In this document: positions 10,758 to 27,749 of the stretch, in pieces | How positions within the stretch are numbered: the stretch's first letter is position 1 | How the letters are laid out: each line of letters opens with the position of its first letter | NCBI RefSeq assembly: GCF_000002985.6 | Contig: NC_003280.10 | Location: 12,520,501 to 12,584,500 of the forward strand | Length of the DNA stretch: 64,000 bases | Source: Caenorhabditis elegans | Lineage: Eukaryota; Nematoda; Chromadorea; Rhabditida; Rhabditidae | Reading direction: 5' to 3' | Program-made: the position numbers and the translations under genes | The notes under the pieces: model-generated | What the model was told of the DNA's origin: nothing | The model's database searches: none | Seen by the model: the letters and a program-made list of their open reading frames with translations, nothing else

Positions 10758-12477
10758 ATGTCCTCCACCTCATTTTGGGATGCATTTTTATATTCGGAAT
10801 TTTCCAATCCGAGCACTAGAACCGTATCGGCTGTCATGCTTATTTTGGTAGGGACCTTTCAAAAATAATTTGCTAAATCTTTTTTTTTTCAGGTTTGCAC
10901 AGTTGGCTCAATTGTGAATTGTTTGATTTTTTTCGCCACACTTCTTCGAATCTCGAAGCGAGATGGATTTCTGAAAATTTGCTGTTTTAATAGTTTTGGG
11001 AGCAGTATAGTTTGCATTGGGTATTTGGCATTTCCGGTTCCAAGTCTGTTAATGTAAGTTGCGGTGTCTAGGCAGCCGACGCTTTACGGGTTCCACAAAA
11101 TTTGGCTGTTTCGAAATGGAAGCAGCCGACAATATACAGGTGACTGTCCGCGGGAATCCGACAGCAGCCGACACTTTAGGGGCTTTACAAATTTGCCTGT
11201 TCCTGGCATATTGCAGCCGACACTTCACAGGTTCCACTATTTTGAATATATTTCGTGCATTAGTGACCGACACTTTGTGGGTGCCATTTTTTCAATTTTT
11301 CGCTGCTGCGAGAAAATTAGCAATCACTATTCTGGGTTCAGGAAATCCAATTCTCAAACCTTTCATTAGAATTTTTTTTGGAAAAAAAGTCTCATTGTTA
11401 TATCCAAATTTCTTGATAATTACTGTAACATTTCAGCTTTCTTAGCACCTCCATAATTATGTCCAAACTAAGTCTACTTTTGTCTACTTTTGGTCTACTT
11501 TTGGGGGCTCAAACTAACAAACCAAGAATTTTTTTTCTTTTAGGGACGGCTACCCAAATCACTGGCTCAACGCAATAATGGGACAACTCATCGGCTGGTT
11601 TGGTTGGAGCATTGGTCCGTTGTCACAAATTTTATTGGCCACTAACCGTATAACAGCTGTCTATTTTCCACTTTGGCATATGAAAAAGTATCGATTTAAC
11701 CCTACAAATGTTAGTTTTTTTTTTTTTTAATAAATATTATATAATTCCTATCAAAAAACTTTCAGTTTGGAATCGGCTTCTCCCTACTGATCGCGTTATT
11801 TTCATTTGCTGTGCTGCTACCAGGTGGTCATAAAATTGTACTAAAATTTGTATTTTTATGATTTTTCAGAAGGTTGTCACTACCTGTTCAACCGTGACTA
11901 CCTTGGCTGGATTGGTGAAGTTACACCGTGCACTGAAGTGGCTCAGGAAATATTTTTTATAATCATGCTTTTCATTACTGGTGCGACAACTTTTTGCAGT
12001 GTTCTGCTCTTTATCAAGTTGATTATGCACTCGGTAAGACTTTGTAGTTTATAGTATGTAGTTTATAGTTTCCATTTTCCAGCCCGATCCCCATGTTTCC
12101 AATGCACAACTAACGTATCGACACAAGAAAAATAGAAGAATGATAATTCAAGCAATTGTGCAAAGTATCTTAATTATCGTTGACTCTCTGAACTCTACAA
12201 TAACCTACAATATGTTTCCAAATTTATTTTTTCAATTCATAACTCTCTCGTTTTCAATGGTATTTTTAAGAACTGTGGAGGGGTAGGTAAAGCTGAAAAG
12301 TTCAAATTTCAAGCATTTGTTTCAAGATTTGTGGTATTTTCCATCAATACTTCGATTAATGCCGCAGTGAAAAAGATGATAGGGATTAGGACTTTGGTTC
12401 AAATTGGAAAAACGATTTTTGTTGCGAAAAATTCAAACTCAACGGGACCACAAAGACGGTCTATACCTATCATATAA
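10758..12477 (+). CDS. Srx-family chemosensory GPCR, copy C (329 aa)
   Basis: Join 10758..10847, 10893..11053, 11544..11709, 11766..11823, 11870..12033, 12083..12282 and 12327..12477. The central exon lengths are again 161, 166, 58, 164 and 200 bp, identical to copies A and B, which proves tandem duplication. The protein shows GWSIGPLSQILLATNRITAVYFP, EGCHYLFNRDYLGWIGEVTPC and NMFPNLFFQFITLSFSMVFL. Copies B and C are closer to each other than to A across the TM3-TM5 region (LLIALFSFAVLLP in both, against FFVAFILLVSFFP in A). Intron 2 is enlarged to 490 bp by an array of GCAGCCGACA words. No lesion was seen. Confidence 0.88.
11069..11285 (+). repeat. Array of GCAGCCGACAYTT...GGGTTCC words
   Basis: Five diverged copies of a unit of about 40-60 bp containing GCAGCCGACACTT followed by ACGGGTTCC-like sequence, inside intron 2 of Srx copy C. 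The reverse complement of the same unit (CCCGTGAGATGTCCGCTGC) forms another array at 12785-13105, and a single pair occurs near 9288-9365. Confidence 0.7.
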
Positions 12478-15259
12478 TTTTTTTTTTGAATTTTTTGGAT
12501 TTTTTTTTTCGAATTTCCTTGTTATTGTTTCTCCTGACGGAAATTGACCTGGGTGGCCAATTTCCGTTGGGATGTTTTTCTTTTGATTCTCTGATTATCT
12601 TTTTTTTCAAACACAATATTTCCCAAAATCTTTTCAACTTGCTCAGCCAGTTTTTGGAAAACCTATAATTTAGATTTTAAATTATCTTTACACCATGTTC
12701 TAGGTTCTCAAATGGTCACGTTTTTATATATCATATGATACTCGAAAATAAGAAAATCAAGCACTCGAAAAAAAAACGTGTGCACGCCCGGTAACTCTCG
12801 TAAGATGTCCGCTGCAAAACGAAAACCCGAAAAATGTCTGCCGCAAGACCCAGCCGGGTGATGGTTGTAGAAACTTCCCTACCCAAAAAGTCCCGTGAGA
12901 TGTCCGCTGCAAAATGAAAACCCTTGCTTTGTTCGAAAGATTCCCGTGAATAGCCTGTCACAGGCTATGGACCCGAAAAATGTCTGTCGCAAGACCCGGC
13001 GGGACCATACCCTACCCAAAATGTCCCGTGAGATGCCCGCTGCAAAACGAAGACCCTTGGTTTACTTTTAAAGATTCCCGAAAAATGTCTGCTGCACACG
13101 CTTCATGCTTATTACTGAGTGTTTCCCTTTTACATGTTTTCACGTATGAATCTGCGATCTTCTAAATATTTTGTTCATCTTTTGATAAGGCTGCTGCACA
13201 TCCCTCTCTCTTGCTCTCTTGCCATGACAACGGAAATCTGTCTCTCTCGAGCTTTTCCTCCCCCACGTCTCGTTTTCTTCTATTTTCTAGCTCATCATCC
13301 GAATCTTTTCCGCATATTTACCACTTTTTTTGGTTGGTTGGTGTGTGTGTTGTAGCTAATTTGTGTATATACTTTTCATATAGCTTTGGAATTTTTTGCA
13401 TTTGCTCCCCCTCTAAGATGGAGTGCTAAAAGGGAGTCGGCCTTCCTGAAGCTTGAAAGTGTAGGCCTAGTGCCTTACCCCAATGCACCATATCCTTGAT
13501 CTTTTAAAAATGCATGATCACAGAACACTTCCCCACTAAAGTTTACATTTCCGGATTTCAAATCGAATTCCACGAGTGATAACACTTTCCTTCATTAAAC
13601 ACATTTTTTGCAACAAGTCATGTAAGGATGTGCTCTAACTGATGAGCTACCGGCTCAGAAGCTTTTCAAAGAGATCTCACACCCCCTCCGGATTATCGGG
13701 ATTTTTCCACCAGGCAAAATGGCTGCTACTGCTGCCGCTTGTTTTCATTTTCGTCTTAAACACCACATCGCTTATCGAAATTCTTCCCTAGTTTTTTCTC
13801 ATCATTATATCATAAATCTTCCCAGATAGAGTCTGGGGGTTTTCTTTTGTGATTTAAACAGATTAGACTAGCTCGAAAATTAAAATGTTAATCTCAAGGT
13901 GTTTTCTGAGGCTTGCCGGCGACATTTAGGTGTCCGCAATTAAGATCATGTAAAGTTTGTATGTACCTTGCTATAAAATATAAGACTGGAAAACGGTTGA
14001 CGCTCGTAGGTTCTGTAAAATGTTCAAAGCCTATTAGAAGACGGCTGCAAAAAATTTCCAAAACTTGCAAGCGGTAGGAGGTCGCCTAGGCCTGCTAAGA
14101 GAGTTGAAAGGAGTCGGCCTACTCCAAAAATAGGCTCGCCCTTGCCCCCTGACCGGGAACAGTGGTGGGCGGCAAACTATTTTTTCCGGCAAATCGGCAA
14201 ATCGGTAAATTGCCAAAAATGAAAAGTTCCTGCAAATCGGTAATTTGGCGGAATTGAAAATTTCCGGCAACGCGGCAAACCAGCATTTTGCCGAAGTTTT
14301 CGGCAAGTTGGCGTTTCTCACTTATTTTTTTGGAAATTTCTGAATTTAAATTTCAAATGGCAAAATTAAACGCATCTTATGAATGTTCCTACATATGTTT
14401 TGAAAAGTAAGCAAATTCTATGAAAATATCTAAGGAAAACGGGAAAAAAATTCAAAAAGAGCTGAATATCCGGCTAACGACAAATCGACAATTTGCCGAA
14501 AATGAAAATTTCCGGCATATCGGCAAACCCGCAAAACCTATTCTACTATACATATTTTAGCTCTGTCTGAAATATGACTGTTTCAAATAAAGGCTTGCGT
14601 GGGCAAAATACGTAAAACCCGTTAAAAATCCGCTGCTCATTTGGGCACTGTAACAATTTTTTTCACAGCGCCATGACTCATGTGGCCACAAATTGAAGTC
14701 CTTGATCGTCTGTCCTTTGAAAGGGCTTGCATTCCTTCAAATTTTAGCTATTGTTGTTTTCGCACCACCAAAAAGACCAGACAATGATAATGAGCCAAAC
14801 TAAACATTTCGCAGCACTTCATCATGATTTGATCATTCCCAATTGGCATTTGAACATTAATCGCTTGAACCTTTAGCTAATCCGCCCGTGTCTTCATTTA
14901 ACCCTCGTTCTCCTACTAGTTGACCACTGAAAGATTATTGGTGGAATATTTCAAAATTTCTGATATGTTACATTTGTTAATCTCTTCTTGAAAACTTGGA
15001 AGAAAAAGTGTGCGAAAAGTTCGAAATTTGTGCACTAATTAGACAGGGGATTAGTTTTCTCTGAGATTTGTGAAAAAAAACGATTCGCGTGATACTTTAA
15101 CCCCAAGACCCGCATAATGACTCACAAATTTAATGACTGAAAACAAGAAATTATTTCCGCGTTAAGCTAAGAGGGTGTGCATTTCCGGCGGAAGTTTTTC
15201 GGCGATTCTTTTTTTCTATTTGATTTCTTGGCTCCTAATTTACTTCATTTTCAGCTCAA
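12478..15259. other. Repeat-rich intergenic region, no supported gene
   Basis: It contains the inverted GCAGCGGACAT-type array (12785-13105), a TTGG/GTGTGT microsatellite near 13338, a tRNA-like 5' half near 13628-13655, and GGCAA-type repeat blocks (14162-14310 and 14470-14545, the first beginning GTGGGCGGCAA). The kinase promoter should lie at the right end. Frames in the GGCAA blocks are artefacts of repeat composition. Confidence 0.6.
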
Positions 15260-21915
<6,656 letters not shown>

Positions 21916-22133
21916 ACATATATTCACTTCTAACTCTTCTTTCAAATTCTTGTATATTTGTTTTTTACTAATTCAATCTTATTCAACGGGGATAGCAAGC
22001 TCGCGCGAGCGTGTTTGTATTAGTTATTTTATTTTTGTATATTCGGTTATAAATGCAGATAGTACATTCTTATCACTACTTTCTAAATATCCCTTCAATT
22101 TCACTCAGACATTGAAATTGTTACCAATCATGC

Positions 22134-22205
22134 GGGGGTATAGCTCAGTGGTAGAGCGCTCCCTTAGCATGGGAGAGGGCTGGGGTTCAATTCCCCATAC
22201 CTCCA
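22134..22205 (+). tRNA. tRNA-Ala(AGC)
   Basis: A 72-nt cloverleaf: acceptor GGGGGTA/TACCTCC with discriminator A, D arm GCTCAGTGGTAGAGC, anticodon stem CTCCC/GGGAG with loop TTAGCAT, T arm TGGGG-TTCAATT-CCCCA. It sits between the convergent kinase (+) and receptor (-) genes. Confidence 0.96.
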
Positions 22206-22253
22206 AGATCACTTTTATCAAATCGAATAATATTGATAAGTTTTATTACAAAA

Positions 22254-24133
22254 TTAAGCGTTAGCTGCAACCCGATAATTATGCCGTCTCATAATATGCT
22301 CGATCACTGACATCGAAGAGCTCGATGTAGAATTCGCACTTCTCGGGTGCGGGCTCGGTGATGTACACGTAATTAGCATCAACACCGCGATACACACCCT
22401 ACGATAAGGACTGATAATCACACAATATGTAACTGATAGGCTTATCCCGAGAAAGTGAGCCGGGCTCATGATGATAAGGAATGTCCAGTTGCCTCTGAAA
22501 CTTTGATTCATGAAAATTTGAAAGTTGTTCTTGAAAAGTGGAACAGGTGACATTTGCACAACATTGCACACTTTTAAAATCAAATATTCTAATTAGCAGG
22601 AAATTATGTTCCATTCACTTACAAAAATGGCTCAACATCATGCAAAGCTTTGGTGAAGGCAGCTAATGGAAATGCAAAGTAGATCAAAAAATGCGCAACG
22701 TATGAGATTAACATCCACATCATCATTCGATGATTCTTTGCGGTAGTGGGTGATAAGTTTGGCTTTTGTCGGCCAAAATGCTGGAATGACCTGAAAATTA
22801 TTTGGTCATTTGGTCTCGAAGAGAAAAGTTTTTTCCTAAACTCACAAAGCCATTAAAATAGAGCAGAAAATTATAGAGCTACCCGATAAGGCTAACGCTT
22901 CAATAGACACAATTTTCATGGGAACACTGTAAATGTCAAATACAAAAACTGCATGCTTTTGGAATATTTCCGCACATCTAGGGTCCTGAAGTTCATTGAT
23001 AAACCATGAGCAATTCAAAAATTCTCCAACTCACCACTTTCTCAAAGACGTCATTTTGCATTTTCACTTGATCATTTTGCGCGGAAAGCTTGAAGATTAT
23101 GGCACAGTTTCCTAGAATCAAAATTCCCACAACTGCACAAATAATTCGCTTGAGAAGTTTTTCAATAGATATTTTAAAGAAAACAGTTGTCAGTTGTTTT
23201 AGGGACATAAAATTGTAGATGAGGCCGAAGGAGAGGAGAAGCATGGTAGGCATGAAGTAGAGGAGCACAACAGTGGAGGAGAGGTATACTGTAAAATTTG
23301 TGTTGTTGGGATGTTAGATATCACCATAAGACTTTAATTACGCATTATTTAATTAAAATCCTGTCACGCTTTTTTGAGCATTTTTAAAACGGGTTTTAGT
23401 GGGTCAATTTACACTTTTTTGGATTTTCTCTGTTCCAAAAATCTTTCCCTGTATGGTAATCTAAACGGGGTATCATGATTTTGCTCGGGGAGCCCGTGGG
23501 AGCCGGAAAAGAGAAGGTACCTCACTTTCGAATACACCCAAGTACTGGCGACAAACTGTTTTTGATTGATACAAAATTTAAGCTTTGCTCCGATGGGCTT
23601 GAAACTTGAAACTTAAGTGGTCCCTACCACGACAGGTTTTTTTTTCAAATAAGTGCTAGATTAATCTTAATTTCAATTAACGAGTCGCTTAAAGCTTGAG
23701 CCGGCCCCAACGAACTCTTGGTTACCCCATTACCGTCCCCATAAAACTCACATGTAACCCGATAATTAATTGCAAAAGGCCCTGTGAAGAAAATCACAGG
23801 GTACGGTAACAAGAATGACGGGGATGCTAAGCTCACAAGGAAGCAACCGAAAAATGCTAATACCAATTGAGACAGTAGAATGTTGCGGTACCTGGAATTT
23901 TTACAGCCTATGTTTATGTATTAGCTCCCGGAGCCAAGAACTTACTCAATTTTCAGGCGGGAACTTGCTTTCCAAACTATCAATATAGTTACAAATGTTG
24001 TAAAACAAGAAATAAAAGAAGACAGTTTGAGCAGCCCATTGGCTTGCTCATTTCGCTTTAGATGCTCTTGAAAATTCTCATAAAAGCTGTGAAAAACGCC
24101 GGGAAACGTTAGATTCTCGTTTTGACCCAGCAT
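22254..24133 (-). pseudogene. Srh/Sri-like chemosensory GPCR, probably frameshifted
   Basis: Exons on the minus strand: 23946..24133, 23752..23891, 23035..23288, 22846..22985, 22623..22790 and 22254..22570. The product starts MLGQNENLTFPGVF and shows hydrophobic segments LLLSQLVLAFFGCFLVSL, TVVLLYFMPTMLLLSFGLIY, IICAVVGILILGNCAIIF and WMLISYVAHFLIYFAFPLAA, with SPTTAKNHRMMMWM before TM6. This resembles Srh/Sri receptors. Phases agree up to exon 5, which ends with two overhanging bases. Exon 6 (from its only good acceptor) needs one overhanging base to read MSPVPLFKNNFQIF and the TM7 segment LIIMSPAHFLGISLSVTYC. This implies a 1-bp lesion or an unseen splice form. I therefore treat it as a likely pseudogene; the family assignment is moderate. 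Confidence 0.6.
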
Positions 24134-24443
24134 TGCATTAAACCATTAAACAATTTAACGAAACATGTGAATTTCGAGAGATGTGTAGCTAAACCACTGC
24201 TAAACCACAAAAGTTGAGTCAAATAAAATCTGATATCACTTTATTTCCGGAGAAGGTGAAAACAGTAGAAAGAAAAACGGCAGGTGGAACCTACAGAAAT
24301 TCGTGTTTTTACTTGTCTCCGTGCGGTTTTCAAGAGATTTTGGATTGCCAGGTGAGGGTGGAAGAAGTGGACCTGGAAATAGAAATACGGGAGACAGAGG
24401 AAACAAACAAAACACAATAGGATAGGTATGAAAAGATGGGTAT

Positions 24444-24534
24444 CAGGGGTGCACGGCAATTGCCGAAAATCCTTAAAACCGGCAATAGTTGAAATTGCCA
24501 ATTGCAGGAAATTCCCGATTGCCGCGCACACCTG
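24444..24534. mobile_element. hAT-like GGCAA MITE, short copy
   Basis: A 91-bp element starting CAGGGGTGCACGGCAATTGC and ending GATTGCCGCGCACACCTG, inverted. It has the same termini as the elements at 3244 and 59033 and only a minimal GGCAA interior. The flanks match poorly as an 8-bp duplication (about 5 of 8). Confidence 0.65.
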
Positions 24535-24895
24535 ACTGGAATCGTTTGGGGTACAACCTTAGGTATAGATATAGATGCTGAATGATGTACCTCAACTATC
24601 ATTTACTATATATAAAGCGCTTATTCCGTTTGTACATAGTTTGTAGTGTATGTAGTCTTTGTAGTCTGTGAAGTTTTGGCTTCTGGAGGGATAGTGAGTT
24701 GGGGTTAGTGTAGGGATATAGTCGGGGTACTGTAGTGGTACAATATGGTTACGGTAGGAGTACTGTATGATTACGGTAGTTTCAGACAAATTAGTTTTCA
24801 GCCCCAGAAGTCGGGGGCCGCGCCGGAGGCGCGGTCCACCGCTGGTACCATATATTCTAAGCAAACCAGTACTGCGGGTAGGATTTGAATAACCG

Positions 24896-24925
24896 CTTAC
24901 TTACTTACTTACTTACTTACTTAGT
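24896..24925 (+). repeat. (CTTA)n microsatellite
   Basis: Seven or more tandem CTTA units immediately left of the GC-rich MITE at 24950, ending in the variant TTAGTTAG. Confidence 0.9.
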
Positions 24926-24949
24926 TAGTGATCTTACCTGAAACAGGTC

Positions 24950-25226
24950 TACTCCGCAAATTGCTCCTCCTGGAGCGCGGACGGGGCGCGACTAGATTAC
25001 GGGTTCGCGCTCCAGTCACACGTTTTTTCGCGCTCCTTCCGCGCCTCGTTGGCGCTCTGATCGCGTCCCATAAAATTTCGTAAGAATTTTTCAAATTCCA
25101 CATCTCCGTATAAAACGCATTCGTCCCCGACCTTCGCCTAATGTGCCCGTAAATACGGTTACTGGAGCGCGAACCCGTATCTATGCGCGCTCCGTCCGCT
25201 CTCCAGGACGAGAGATTTGCCGAGTA
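24950..25226. mobile_element. GC-rich inverted-repeat MITE (TACTCSGCAAAT termini)
   Basis: A 277-bp element with long imperfect inverted arms. The left arm starts TACTCCGCAAATTGCTCC and the right, inverted, TACTCGGCAAATCTCTCG. Both continue into GGAGCGCGGACGGGGCGCG-like sequence and GGGTTCGCGCTCCAG. The central loop is about 130 bp. It is strikingly GC-rich for this AT-rich region. Its outer TACTCGGCA word is shared with the boundaries of the intronic block at 15459-18376. Minus-strand frames across it are spurious. Confidence 0.85.
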
Positions 25227-26260
25227 CCTCTCATTGTGAGTTGTAAGCTTATTTGAAAGACCGACGAAAAAGTTCGAGCTGCCTATCGCGAACCTTGATA
25301 GTTGCCGGCTGCACATTCACCAAAACAATATTACCTGGAAAGCTGAACCAATTTTCCCATCGTGAACAAAAATACATAGCTTACTTAGAGTTAGACCAAA
25401 ACATACGTCTCCATGAATGTTCATCTACTGCCAATTTGTTGCATATTGGTGTAAACTCTGACAATTTGGTATTTACGCATGTTCGGAGTTTCCATTTATT
25501 CTGTAAAAGTATAGAAATGATTACAAATTTTATCTCAGATCATAAAAGGTTGCCTGGTCTCCGATTCCCTTCTCTCCTCCGCCGCCTGTTCTAAAATAAT
25601 CTCACATTTAAGAAATTGTTTGAACTTTGTGTGAATATTGTGGTCTTGTTTAGCCTTTCAGTTTAATAATATCAAATGTTTCACCTGCTACAACTCATAT
25701 TTTCCAATTGGTTTCTTTTTTCAACAAGAATTCTAGCTTGGCAATAAGGTTTCGAGCTATCAGAATTGTAAGATCTGAATTTTTGATTTGAAAGATAACA
25801 CAATGCACAAAAAGGGGGATAACTGATAAACCATATTCTAAATGGAGAAATATCAAACAGAAAGGGTAGATCATCTCGAATGCATAGGTGACATCGATCG
25901 AGGTCTGCTCGTCCACTATGAGTGTGCGGTAAGCTCAACCAATGCAAATTTTCAAAATTATCTCCAAAATGATACTTTGTTACACAAATCAAAACTCCGA
26001 CTACACAATGCATACACCCAGACAGTGTTTCTGTGAATGAAAGTATGACGGCTTTTAGATATTTATTTAAACATTTACATACAATAGCTTAAAGCTTTTC
26101 GCAGTGTTTTATAACTGATCTTTTTGATTTTCATTATGCAAATCATCAAAATTACCATAACAAATTCAAATATTCAAATTAACTTTTGTGGATATGGTAA
26201 TGTGCTATTATAAATACCGGTGTCCAGTTTTGTAACAAGAAACAATTTTCAATTTAGAAA

Positions 26261-27188
26261 ATGTCACCCGAAACTATTACTTTTATTTTACTGCTTTCGA
26301 TTCCATTCACGAATGGAAACGGATGTCAAGTTGTCAATAAAGCATCTACGATGGTGAGTTTTTCTCATATTTTATATCATTGAGAACTTTAACAAAATAA
26401 ACAGGAAACATTCAGATCGGAAAACTGCAACTTTACTTTAACTTTAACAAAATTTGGAATCCTCCCTTAATTTGGTTATTCTGGTAGAATTTTTTGATAG
26501 GGGGAGAAGTTCATCAGCTAGATCTAGAATAGTTGGTGTGAAAAAAAACTAAACTTTTGACATATTAATGGAAAAGCAGTTTATTTATGACATGTTTTGT
26601 ATAAAGTTATAGGAATGAGGGAAATCTTATGGTGTCTAACTTATTTTAAACTTCCAATTGTTATTAATTTTCACTTCTAGACTACAGCAACAGAGGAACC
26701 AACTACAAATGTAGAAACCGAGGTAAAGTTTTTCACCTACATAAAACAATTATTATATTTTAGACTGTACTGCGTGTAACATTGATGGTATTATACAGAA
26801 AACCGATGATGGGGACATGAGTGCAATAACTCAATATGGGTATGAAATTCTAAAATATCTTAATTCAGTGTTAAAAATTTTTAGAATGGTGGATCCAACA
26901 ACAGAAGGATGTTCAGAGTACCAAGCTGTATGTACTCGTAATGGCGCGATTTGTAACCCTATTCGTCTAAAAGTGTGAAGCAACGTTACATAGTAGAAAA
27001 ATATAATATTCAGGCTATTACACCAACATCTACTGTTTCAATTGGATCAGATGACCCGGCAATTTCATATGCACCAATTACATGCCAAAAAGATAATACT
27101 TTTTCGTCCGGAGCCACGTGAGCTATCTTCATGAGCTATCTTCAGAGCACAAATTACTAAAGTGTATTGCGATTTCACTCAATGTTAA
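26261..27188 (+). pseudogene. Secreted six-cysteine (C6/DUF281-like) protein, copy 1, with a frame break
   Basis: Exons 26261..26353, 26681..26722, 26764..26839, 26885..26972, 27014..27117 and 27146..27188. Exon 1 encodes a secretion signal (MSPETITFILLLSIPFTNG) and exon 2 a Thr/Glu linker (TTATEEPTTNVETE). The following exons encode a domain with CTAC, EGC, AVC, ITC and YC cysteines ending CDFTQC, as in nematode secreted C6/DUF281-type proteins. Exon 2 ends in phase 0, whereas exon 3 needs one extra base to read CTAC, and I found no alternative site. The later junctions agree. Either a 1-bp lesion or an unusual splice is involved. The role of this family is unknown. Confidence 0.55.
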
Positions 27189-27329
27189 CTAAGTTCTAAC
27201 TAACCACAGTCTTCTCTGAATGTATCAAGATATTATTTAAAATATTTATATAGCTTTTTCGTGCAACTAAAAATATTGGTTTACGGGATTTTAGGAGGAA
27301 AGAATTTCGTGAAAAAATTAACCGAATTT

Positions 27330-27749
27330 TGGAATGATGGAACCAAATGTTGGGAATGCCTGAGAATGCAAACTTTGGGTATGAAAATACTAAAATAACT
27401 TAGTTTAATGTTGAAAAACTTAGAATGGTGGATCCAACAACAGATGGATGTACACAGTACCAAATTGACTGTTCTCCTCCTGGTAACACAATTTGTTTTC
27501 CTACTGGTCTTAAAGTATGAACACATATTTGTTGTAATAGAAAAATAGTATTCAGGCTATTACACCAACATCAACATCTGTTTCGATTGGAACAGACTTT
27601 CCGTCAAGTTCAACTGCAACAGTGACATGCCAAAAAGATAATACATGGTCATCCGGAACCGCGTAAGCTATATTCAATCATTTTCCTTCAATTAAACATT
27701 TTTCAGAACACAAATTACTACCGTATATTGCGATTTCACTCAATGTTAG
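27330..27749 (+). pseudogene. C6/DUF281-like domain copy 2, lacking a signal exon
   Basis: A tandem duplicate of the preceding gene's domain exons. A CWEC-containing segment near 27348 is followed by MVDPTTDGCTQYQIDC (exon from about 27424), AITPTSTSVSIG..TVTCQKDNTWSSGT (27557..27662) and a last exon ending QITTVYCDFTQC. No signal-peptide exon precedes it, and the first junction is out of phase (one overhanging base against two in copy 1). I read it as a truncated duplicate. Confidence 0.55.

Noticed and set aside
13628-13655. tRNA-like 5' half (GGTAGCTCATCAGTTAGAGC on the minus strand)
   Set aside because: No anticodon stem or B box follows; at most a tRNA-derived fragment.
24896-24925. (CTTA)n run considered as a CRISPR-like array
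   Set aside because: It is a simple microsatellite; no spacer-repeat structure exists anywhere in this eukaryotic window.
24921-25316. 131-codon Arg-rich minus-strand frame
   Set aside because: It is explained by the GC-rich inverted-repeat MITE; composition mirrors both arms and there are no splice sites.
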